A stretch of 64,000 bases of DNA, from the NCBI RefSeq assembly GCF_001424755.1, contig NZ_LMRF01000003.1, positions 1 to 64,000 of the forward strand. Reading direction: 5' to 3'. The stretch is from Marmoricola sp. Leaf446. GTDB lineage: Bacteria > Actinomycetota > Actinomycetes > Propionibacteriales > Nocardioidaceae. A model generated the notes under the pieces. That model saw nothing but the letters and a program-made list of their open reading frames with translations, was not told where the DNA came from and did no database searches. Numbering within the stretch: position 1 is the first letter of the stretch; the number at the start of each line of letters is the position of its first letter. This document shows, piece by piece, positions 24,752 to 31,468 of the stretch. Made by a program: the position numbers and the translations under genes.

Positions 24752-26622
24752 CCCTGCTCGACCCGACGCTCGAGGTCGGCTACCGCCAGGCGGCCGACCT
24801 GACCCGCAAGTACGGCACGACGTACTTCTGGGGCGCGGCGCTGCTGCCCGCCGCCCAGCGGCGCCACGTGCACGCCGTCTACGCCCTGTGCCGGCTGGCC
24901 GACGACATCGTCGACGACGCCGTCGCGCTGGGGCGCGACACCGCCCAGACCCGCGCCGAGCTGGCCTCGTTCCGCGCCCGCTTCGGCGAGGCCGTGGCCA
25001 CCGGCGGCAGCCCCGACCCGGTGCTGGCCGCCGTGGCGCGCAGCGTCGAGGAGTGCGGCATCGACCCCGGGTGCTTCGACCGGTTCTTCGACGCGATGGC
25101 GCAGGACCTCGACACCAGCAGCTACCGCAGCTGGGAGGACCTGCTCGGCTACATGGACGGCTCGGCCGCGGTGATCGGCGAGATGATGCTGCCGGTGCTG
25201 CAGCCGCGGAGCACGGCGGCCTTCGAGCCCGCCCGCGCGCTGGGCCTGGCCTTCCAGCTCACCAACTTCCTGCGCGACGTCGCCGAGGACCTCGACCGGG
25301 GCCGGGTCTACCTGCCCCAGGAGGACCTCGAGCGGTTCGGCGCCGACCCCGCCGCCCGCACCGTGACCGAGGACTGGCGTCGGTTGATGCGCTTCGAGAT
25401 CGAGCGCAACCGCGAGCTCTACGTCGAGGCCGACCGCGGCCTGGCCCACCTCGCCGGCGCCGCCGAGCGCTGCGTGCGCACCGCGCGCGTGCTCTACTCC
25501 GGCATCCTCGACAAGATCGAGGAGTCCGACTACGACGTGTTCAGCCAGCGGGCCCGGGTGCCCACCTGGCGCAAGGCCGGCACCGCCGCCCGCACCGTCG
25601 TGGCCCGCCGCCCGGCCACCTCACCTGCGGCTCCCGCTCCCGCCGCGCCGGCCCGCTCGCGGGTGCCGGTCGAGCTGCGCCGGATGCCGCCCCGCGACCG
25701 GCTCGCCCCCAGCTGGCGCGACGCCTCCCCCCGGCGCATCCGTCGGTCGCTCGACGCGGCGCTGGCCCAGGACCCCGGCGGCTGGTACGTCGTGGGCGCC
25801 AGCCGCGACCTGCGCGACCGCTCGATCGTGCGGATGCTCGGCGGCCGCGAGGTCACCCTGTGGCGCTCCTCCACCGGTGTCGTCGCCGGCCCCGGCAGCT
25901 GCCCCCACCTCGGCGCGCTGCTCGAGGACTGCGAGGTGCTCGGCGACCGGCTCCACTGCCGGTGGCACGGCCTGGCGATCGGCGCCGACGGGGCGCCCGG
26001 CTGGACGCCGTACACCGCCCACGACGACGGCGTGCTGCTCTGGGTGCAGCTGCCCACCCAGGGCGAGACCCCGCTGCCGCGGCCCCGCCTGACCGCGCGC
26101 CCGGAGACCTTCGACTCCGTCGCCGCCGTGATCGAGGTCGAGGGCACCTGCGAGCCGCGCGACATCATCGCCAACCGGCTCGACCCGTGGCACGGCTCGT
26201 GGTTCCACCCCTACTCCTTCAGCCACCTCGCGGTGGTCGAGGACCTGAGCGACGACCACGTGCTCACCGTCGACGTCACCTTCCGGCTCAGCCGCACCTG
26301 GGGGGTGCCGGTGCGCGCGGAGTTCGCCTGCCCCGACGCCCGCACCATCGTCATGACCATCACCGAGGGCGAGGGCGCCGGCAGCGTGGTCGAGACCCAC
26401 GCGACCCCGCTCGGCCCCGGCGCCGACGGCCGCCCGCGCACGATGATGACCGAGGCCACCATCGCCACCTCCGACCGCACCGGCTTCGCCGTCGCCCGCC
26501 ACCTCGCCCCGGCCCTCCGCCCGGCCATGAAGAAGGTCGCCCGCCGCCTCTGGGTCGACGACCTCACCTACGCCGAGCGCAGCTACGACCTCCGCTCCCG
26601 CGGCGAGCACTACGGCGTCTGA
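24748..26622 (+). CDS. crtB: phytoene synthase fused to a Rieske [2Fe-2S]/DUF5914-type domain
   Basis: 624 residues in one uninterrupted frame. Residues 1 to about 285 are a complete phytoene synthase: DDIVDD (52-57) and DVAED (177-181) are the two Mg-binding acidic motifs. An Ala/Pro-rich linker (about 285-315) leads to a second part with a full Rieske motif C385-x-H387 and C404-x2-H407, followed by about 210 residues resembling the DUF5914 region of actinobacterial Rieske proteins. The synthase makes phytoene from two GGPP. The Rieske half probably passes electrons for a later step, most simply ring aromatisation with the CrtU-like enzyme encoded opposite. Start GTG overlaps the crtI stop. 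Confidence 0.88.
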   Translation: MTLLDPTLEVGYRQAADLTRKYGTTYFWGAALLPAAQRRHVHAVYALCRLADDIVDDAVALGRDTAQTRAELASFRARFGEAVATGGSPDPVLAAVARSVEECGIDPGCFDRFFDAMAQDLDTSSYRSWEDLLGYMDGSAAVIGEMMLPVLQPRSTAAFEPARALGLAFQLTNFLRDVAEDLDRGRVYLPQEDLERFGADPAARTVTEDWRRLMRFEIERNRELYVEADRGLAHLAGAAERCVRTARVLYSGILDKIEESDYDVFSQRARVPTWRKAGTAARTVVARRPATSPAAPAPAAPARSRVPVELRRMPPRDRLAPSWRDASPRRIRRSLDAALAQDPGGWYVVGASRDLRDRSIVRMLGGREVTLWRSSTGVVAGPGSCPHLGALLEDCEVLGDRLHCRWHGLAIGADGAPGWTPYTAHDDGVLLWVQLPTQGETPLPRPRLTARPETFDSVAAVIEVEGTCEPRDIIANRLDPWHGSWFHPYSFSHLAVVEDLSDDHVLTVDVTFRLSRTWGVPVRAEFACPDARTIVMTITEGEGAGSVVETHATPLGPGADGRPRTMMTEATIATSDRTGFAVARHLAPALRPAMKKVARRLWVDDLTYAERSYDLRSRGEHYGV

Positions 26623-26636
26623 TCGGGCGTCACCAC

Positions 26637-26740
26637 CTCGATGTCAGGTCAGCGTCGTGGTGGGTGGGTGTCGAGGACCCTGCTCTGACATCGAGGGCCG
26701 GATTCACCGGTCGACCGGTGAATCCGGCTGTCGATGTCAG
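26637..26740. repeat. compound palindromic region between convergent carotenoid operons
   Basis: CTCGATGTCAG (26637-26647) is answered by CTGACATCGAG (26685-26695), and TCGATGTCAG recurs at 26731-26740. Between them is a perfect 30-base palindrome (26698-26727) with half-site CCGGATTCACCGGTC. The inner TTCACCGG/CCGGTGAA core is shared with the hairpin at 63018-63041. Position between two gene ends suggests a bidirectional terminator, but the repeated half-sites suggest a repeat element. Confidence 0.75.
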
Positions 26741-26793
26741 ACGGGCGTCGCAAGCGGACGCACATCACGACCGTGACCTGCCACCCCGGGCAC

Positions 26794-28338
26794 CTACCCC
26801 CGCTTGTCGAGGAAGCGCGCGAGGGTGGGGACGACGCGGTGGCGGTGCGAGGTGGGGACGGTCCAGACGCCGTGGCCCGTCACGCCGTACGACGCGAGCA
26901 GCCGGTCGGCGGCCTGAAAGCCGGTCGTGGCGGCGCGCTCCATCAGGGCGACGGGCAGCTCGCAGCGGACGCCGTCACCGGCCAGCACCACCCGGGGGTC
27001 GGGCGTGACGACGCCGGGGCGCGAGGCCCACGGCTCGGTGCCCACGAGCGGGCAGTCGTCACGCCAGAGCCACTCCTCGTGACGGATCCGGGCGCCGTCG
27101 AGCTCGGGGTGCAGCACCAGCAGCTCGCGCCAGAGCCGCTCCCGCAGCGCCTGCACGTCGGCGGCCGGCTCTAGGGCGTAGGCGTGGAGCTCGACGACCG
27201 AGCCGTCGTGCTCGCCGGTCCAGCGCGCGGCCCCCTCCTCGAGCAGCTCCAGCACCGAGACGTTGTCGAGCGGGCCGAAGCCGCTGGTGGCACGGAACGG
27301 CGCCGAGCCGGGCGCGACGCGACGGTCGAGCCACAGCCGCCACACCGCGAACGGCGGCGCCGAGCGCTGCGCCGCCAGCGACGCGCGCCAGGCGTCGTCG
27401 CCGAGCCCCGGCGAGGCGGAGACCAGCTGCTGCAGCGGCGCCCGGTCGAGGGCGAGCACGACCCCGTCGACGCGGGTGGAGCCGGCCCCGGTGAGCACGT
27501 CGAGGGCGCCGTCACCGGCCGAGGTGACCGACTCCACGGCCTCGCCGGTGCGGACCTCGGCCCCGAGGCCGTCGAGGTGCCGCCCCAGCGGCGCCCACAA
27601 CGCGGTGTCGTAGTCGTCGACCGGCACGTCGAAGAGCAGCCCCTCGGCCGAGCCGAGGAAGTAGGAGTGGAACATCGCGACCAGCTCGCCCGCGGAGAAG
27701 TCCCGGGCGTCGGCGAAGAAGCTGCGCGCGAACACCTCCAGCGCCAGGTGACGGGCCTGGTCGGGGAACCGCAGCCGGTCGAGGTACGCCGCGGCGCTGA
27801 CGCCGTCGTACCGCTCGAAGGTGGCCGGGAAGTCGACGTCGAGCAGCTCCATCGCCGCGCCCACGTCGACGGCCGCGAGGTCGCGCAGCCGGAAGGTCGG
27901 CGAGCGCAGCACGAAGGACACGATGTTCAGCGGCGGTGTCAGCGCGATGCCGGTGAAGGAGTCGGTCGGGCCGTCCTTGAGCGAGAGCGGGTAGTCCTCG
28001 ACCGCGTGCAGCCGCTCCAGCGCCGGGTCGGTGCGCCGGAGCAGCGAGCGCAGGTTGTAGTACTGCCGGAAGAAGGCGTGGAACCCGCGGCTCATCGCCG
28101 TCGTGGTGCCGTCCACCGTGACCGGCCACGACGCCACCCGGCCGCCCAGACGGTCGCCACGCTCGAGCAGCGTCACGCGGACACCGCGCTCGGCGAGCGC
28201 GGTGGCGGCGGACAGGCCGGCGATGCCGCCCCCGACGACGGCCACGTGGTGCCGCTGCCCGTCGTGGGCGGCGCCGCCCGCGGGCGCGTGCCACTCGGCG
28301 CGGGGGTCGCGGCCGGGGCGCCAGCCGGGTCCGCTCAC
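26794..28338 (-). CDS. crtU: CrtU-like FAD-dependent carotenoid ring desaturase/methyltransferase
   Basis: 514 residues. FAD motif VVGGGIAGLSAATALAERG near residue 30, then GGRVASW, SRGFHAFFRQYYNLRSLLRR, LFDVPVDDY and the C-terminal ALMERAATTGFQAADRLL. This pattern fits the actinobacterial CrtU group, which converts beta-carotene rings to aromatic phi-rings (isorenieratene). It is last in a minus-strand operon with the heterodimeric lycopene cyclase genes. GTG start overlaps the methyltransferase stop (GTGA). A less specific squalene/phytoene-type oxidoreductase is the alternative. Confidence 0.75.
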   Translation of the reverse strand: MSGPGWRPGRDPRAEWHAPAGGAAHDGQRHHVAVVGGGIAGLSAATALAERGVRVTLLERGDRLGGRVASWPVTVDGTTTAMSRGFHAFFRQYYNLRSLLRRTDPALERLHAVEDYPLSLKDGPTDSFTGIALTPPLNIVSFVLRSPTFRLRDLAAVDVGAAMELLDVDFPATFERYDGVSAAAYLDRLRFPDQARHLALEVFARSFFADARDFSAGELVAMFHSYFLGSAEGLLFDVPVDDYDTALWAPLGRHLDGLGAEVRTGEAVESVTSAGDGALDVLTGAGSTRVDGVVLALDRAPLQQLVSASPGLGDDAWRASLAAQRSAPPFAVWRLWLDRRVAPGSAPFRATSGFGPLDNVSVLELLEEGAARWTGEHDGSVVELHAYALEPAADVQALRERLWRELLVLHPELDGARIRHEEWLWRDDCPLVGTEPWASRPGVVTPDPRVVLAGDGVRCELPVALMERAATTGFQAADRLLASYGVTGHGVWTVPTSHRHRVVPTLARFLDKRG

Positions 28339-29090
28339 GCGGGCCGACGTCCGACGAAGGTGTGCAGCACGCCGCGCTGCCAGCCGCCGAAGCTGCGGCT
28401 GCGGACGTCGACGAGACCGGCGGCGACCATCCGGCTGCGGAGCAGGTGGGTGCTGTCGAAGTCGACGACGCTGCGCCACAGGTAGCGGTAGATCGGGCTG
28501 CGTGGGGCCGTGAGCAGACCGAGCGGCACGACCACGCCCCACGAGACGGCGTCCCAGACCCGCCGGCCGACGCGGCTCTCGACGACGCTGTACTCGTGGA
28601 CCACGACGGACCCGCCCGGCACGAGCAGCCGCACGATGCCGGCCAGCAGGGCGTCGCGGGCGGTCACGTTGCGCACGAGGTACGCCGCGAACACGCCGTC
28701 GACGGTGCCCTCGCCGTCGAGGTGGGCGCGCCCCCACGTGGCGAGGTCGAGGTGCTCGGCGTCGTCCTGCACGAAGTGCACCGGGCTGGTCCAGGTCTTG
28801 CGCCGCGCCTGCTCGAGCATGCCGGCGGAGCCGTCGACGCCGACGATCTCGTGCGGCACCCCGGCGGCCTGCAGCGCGGCCTCCAGGGCGCGGGTGGAGG
28901 CGCCCGAGCCGCAGCCGAGGTCGACGACGCGCAGCGGCCGGTCGGCGGGCCGCGGGAGCGCCGCCACCAGCACCTCGGCGGAGCGTCGCAGCTGGGCGTG
29001 GTAGCCGGGGTTGAGTGCCACCATCAGGTCGTACGTCGGGGCCACCCCGTCGAAGGTCTCGGGGACGCTGGGGGCGGTGGCGGTGGTCAT
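28335..29090 (-). CDS. class I SAM-dependent methyltransferase in the carotenoid operon
   Basis: 251 residues. SAM motif VVDLGCGSGASTRALE near residue 50, acidic loop IVGVDGSAGML, and a UbiE/COQ5-like C-terminus (LLVPGGSVVVHEYSVVES, SFGGWQRGVLHTFVGRRP). It lies between crtYd and crtU with ATGA and GTGA overlaps, so it is translationally coupled to them. Streptomyces crt clusters also carry a methyltransferase-like gene (crtV), which may be the counterpart. Its substrate is not known. Confidence 0.8.
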   Translation of the reverse strand: MTTATAPSVPETFDGVAPTYDLMVALNPGYHAQLRRSAEVLVAALPRPADRPLRVVDLGCGSGASTRALEAALQAAGVPHEIVGVDGSAGMLEQARRKTWTSPVHFVQDDAEHLDLATWGRAHLDGEGTVDGVFAAYLVRNVTARDALLAGIVRLLVPGGSVVVHEYSVVESRVGRRVWDAVSWGVVVPLGLLTAPRSPIYRYLWRSVVDFDSTHLLRSRMVAAGLVDVRSRSFGGWQRGVLHTFVGRRPA

Positions 29091-29443
29091 GGGGTCCTCT
29101 GCTCGGACGGGGTGGAGGTGGACGGTGGGGTCTCTGCCACCGGGCGTGGGCCCAGGCGCAGCCAGAGCAACATGGTCAGGGTGACCATGCTGAAACCGAA
29201 GGCGAAGTCCTCGACGGGGATGTCCCAGGGGATCCGCCACCCGGTCATCTCGCTCTCCTCGTAGAGCACGATCGGGTCGGAGAGCTTGGTCAGCCACCCG
29301 TCGACGGGCACCTGGAAGCCGAGCACGATCGCCATGGCGATCCAGTACTGCAGGGTGCGGAACACCCCGGTGCGGAACCACAGCAGCTCCAGCGCCACGA
29401 CCACGACGACCGAGAGCACCGCGAAGACGGTGTACTCCAGCAT
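29087..29443 (-). CDS. crtYd: lycopene cyclase subunit, CrtYd type
   Basis: 118 residues, three predicted membrane helices. It contains IPVEDFAFGFSMV, the CrtYd counterpart of the PxE-E/D cyclase motif, and a hydrophobic N-terminus (MLEYTVFAVLSVVVVVALELLWF). Together with CrtYc it should form the heterodimeric lycopene beta-cyclase in the membrane. Start overlaps the crtYc stop by one base and the stop overlaps the methyltransferase start. Confidence 0.85.
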   Translation of the reverse strand: MLEYTVFAVLSVVVVVALELLWFRTGVFRTLQYWIAMAIVLGFQVPVDGWLTKLSDPIVLYEESEMTGWRIPWDIPVEDFAFGFSMVTLTMLLWLRLGPRPVAETPPSTSTPSEQRTP

Positions 29444-29802
29444 CAGGCACCCCGCTCGACGGGTGCCGCCGCGGTCGTACGCCGCGCGCGCAGCCAGCCC
29501 AGCGTGTTGCCGACCGCCTCGTAGGTCAGCAGCCCGCAGATGGGGATGACGACGAAGAACACGAGCTCCTCGAGCGGCATCGCGAAGGGCAGCAGGATGC
29601 CGGTGGTGTAGCGCTCGCTGTAGTCCCAGGTGCCGCGGGCGATGGCCACGACGTCCCAGACGCCGTAGACGACGACGACGGGCAGCAGCGCGAGCAGCAG
29701 GCGGCGCGGCCGGCGCCACACCCGTGCCCCGAGGACGAACTCGAGGGGAAGGGTGAGCAGCAGGCAGCCCGCCATCAGCAGGAGGTACTGGTACTGGTCC
29801 AC
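29443..29802 (-). CDS. crtYc: lycopene cyclase subunit, CrtYc type
   Basis: 119 residues with three membrane helices. PLEFVLGARVWRR at the first helix and PLEELVFFVVIP near residue 78 match CrtYc; PLEE is thought to be part of the active site. First gene of the crtYc-crtYd-methyltransferase-crtU operon. The GTG start sits seven bases after a TAGGCT box, so translation is probably leaderless. Confidence 0.87.
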   Translation of the reverse strand: MDQYQYLLLMAGCLLLTLPLEFVLGARVWRRPRRLLLALLPVVVVYGVWDVVAIARGTWDYSERYTTGILLPFAMPLEELVFFVVIPICGLLTYEAVGNTLGWLRARRTTAAAPVERGA

Positions 29803-29809
29803 CGCGGAC

Positions 29810-29815
29810 AGCCTA
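29810..29815 (-). promoter_or_regulatory. leaderless -10 box TAGGCT for crtYc
   Basis: Ends seven bases before the GTG at 29802, close beside the terminator-like palindrome of the cox operon. Confidence 0.65.
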
Positions 29816-29818
29816 GGA

Positions 29819-29842
29819 GGCGGGTGGTCGTGACCACCCGCC
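29819..29842 (-). terminator. 24-base perfect palindrome after coxG
   Basis: GGCGGGTGGTC-GT-GACCACCCGCC begins nine bases past the coxG stop. It is a strong GC stem without a U-tract, placed where the cox operon should end and the crtYc promoter begins. Confidence 0.6.
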
Positions 29843-29850
29843 CCCCGTGA

Positions 29851-30609
29851 CTAGGACGACCGGCGACCCAGCAGCTTGGACAGGACCCACAGCACCACGA
29901 CACCGCCGAGGGCCTGCTTCCAGTACAGCCTGGCCAGCACCGGGAGCACCGTGGCCCCCAGGTCGAGGGCGTCGTCGTTGCTGCCCGAGCCCCCCGACGC
30001 CGCCGCCGGGGCCGCGGCCGTGCCCCCGTCGCTGGAGGCGAGCCGGCGGATGTTGCTGACCCGCTCCTCCTCGGGACGGTCGCCCGCACCGGCCGAGGCC
30101 GGCGTGGCCGGAGCGGGGTCGGCCGCACCTGCCGGCGGCTCCGGCTCGGAGACCGGGCCGGCGGGGGCGCCCACCTTCTGCTCGAGGCAGGCGGTGAACT
30201 GGCCGAGCAGCTTGTCGCTGACGTCCTGGATGACGCCGCGACCGAACTGCGCGGGCTTGCCGGTGATGTTGAGGTCGGTGGTGACCTCGACCCGGGTGGA
30301 CCCGCCGCCCACGTCGCTCATCCGGGCTAGCACGTCGGCGCCGGCGGTGCCGTTGCCGCGCTTGTCCTTGCCCTTGGCCTCGATCTTCATCGTGCGCGCC
30401 GACTCGTCCTTCTCCAGGAACGTGCCGGTGCCGCTGTAGACCAGGGCGATCGGGCCGAGCTTGACCTTGACCGTGCCCTTGAACGTGTCGCCCTCGACCG
30501 AGGTCACCTGCGCGCCGGGGAAGCACTCCCCCACGCTGGCGATGTCGTTGAAGGCGTCCCACGTCTCCTGGAGCGTGGCCGGGACCGTGAACTCGTGCTT
30601 GAGGTCCAT
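29851..30609 (-). CDS. coxG: CoxG/SRPBCC-family protein with C-terminal membrane anchor
   Basis: 252 residues. Residues 1 to about 150 are an SRPBCC (START-like) domain of the CoxG type (FTVPATLQETWDAFNDIASVGECFPGA). A Pro/Ala-rich linker follows, then a C-terminal hydrophobic helix (QALGGVVVLWVLSKLLGRR). CoxG is believed to tether the Mo-hydroxylase complex to the membrane and may carry quinone; the terminal helix fits that. It is last in coxS-coxL-coxM-coxG, one base after the coxM stop. Confidence 0.85.
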   Translation of the reverse strand: MDLKHEFTVPATLQETWDAFNDIASVGECFPGAQVTSVEGDTFKGTVKVKLGPIALVYSGTGTFLEKDESARTMKIEAKGKDKRGNGTAGADVLARMSDVGGGSTRVEVTTDLNITGKPAQFGRGVIQDVSDKLLGQFTACLEQKVGAPAGPVSEPEPPAGAADPAPATPASAGAGDRPEEERVSNIRRLASSDGGTAAAPAAASGGSGSNDDALDLGATVLPVLARLYWKQALGGVVVLWVLSKLLGRRSS

Positions 30610-30610
30610 G

Positions 30611-31468
30611 TCAGCTCGAGCCTGCCGCCTTGAGCACCGCACGGCGGGTGAGCACCGTGGCGAGGTGCGAGCGGTACGCCGCGTCGCCGTTGAGGTCCGA
30701 GGGCGGGTTGGTGCCCTCCGCCGCCAGGTCGCACGCGGCGCGGACGCCGTCCTCGGTCGCCGGCTGACCCACCAGCGCCTGCTCGGTCGCCGTGGCCCGC
30801 AGGGCGGTGGAGCCCATGTTGACCAGGCCGAGCCGGGCCTCGCTGATGGTGCCGCCCTCGACCTTGACCGAGGCGGCCACCGACACGATCGGCCACTGGT
30901 GGGCCACGCGCACGAACTTCTCGTAGTGCGAGCCCCAGCCGTCGTGCTTGCGGAACCGGATCGCGGTGAGGATCTCGTCCTCGCCGACGGCGGTGGTGAA
31001 GAGGTCCTCGAAGAACTCCGTCGCCGCCACCGTGCGCTCCCCGCCCGGGCCCTGGATGACCAGGTCGGCCTCCAGCGCCAGGGTGGGTGCCCCGCAGTCG
31101 CCCGCGGGGTCGGCGTGCACGAGCGCGCCACCGAGGGTGCCGCGGTGCCGGATCTGCGGGTCGGCCACCTCGGTGATGGCCTTGTGCAGCAGGCTCAGGC
31201 TGTCCCGTATGCCGGCGTCGCCCAGGATCTGTGCGTACGTCGCCATCGCGCCGATGCTGATCGTGTCGCCCTCGTCGCGGATCTCCCGCAGCGAGTCGAT
31301 CTTGCCGATGTCGATGACGACCTCGGGGGCGTTGAGGCGCATCCGGAGCACGGGGAGCAGCGACTGCCCCCCGGCCAGGATCTTGGCCTCGTCACCGTGC
31401 TCGGCCAGCGCCGCGAGGGCCTCCTCGACCGACGTGGGTGCCACGTAGGCGAACTGGGTGGGGATCAC
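30611..31468 (-). CDS. coxM: molybdenum hydroxylase FAD subunit (CoxM/XdhB-like)
   Basis: 285 residues. FAD-binding motifs AGGQSLLP (about residue 32) and RGTLGGALVHADPAGD (about 108-123, the TxGG-like segment) are clear. It takes electrons from the 2Fe-2S subunit and passes them to the membrane or another acceptor. GTG start overlaps the coxL stop (GTGA). Confidence 0.9.
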   Translation of the reverse strand: MIPTQFAYVAPTSVEEALAALAEHGDEAKILAGGQSLLPVLRMRLNAPEVVIDIGKIDSLREIRDEGDTISIGAMATYAQILGDAGIRDSLSLLHKAITEVADPQIRHRGTLGGALVHADPAGDCGAPTLALEADLVIQGPGGERTVAATEFFEDLFTTAVGEDEILTAIRFRKHDGWGSHYEKFVRVAHQWPIVSVAASVKVEGGTISEARLGLVNMGSTALRATATEQALVGQPATEDGVRAACDLAAEGTNPPSDLNGDAAYRSHLATVLTRRAVLKAAGSS

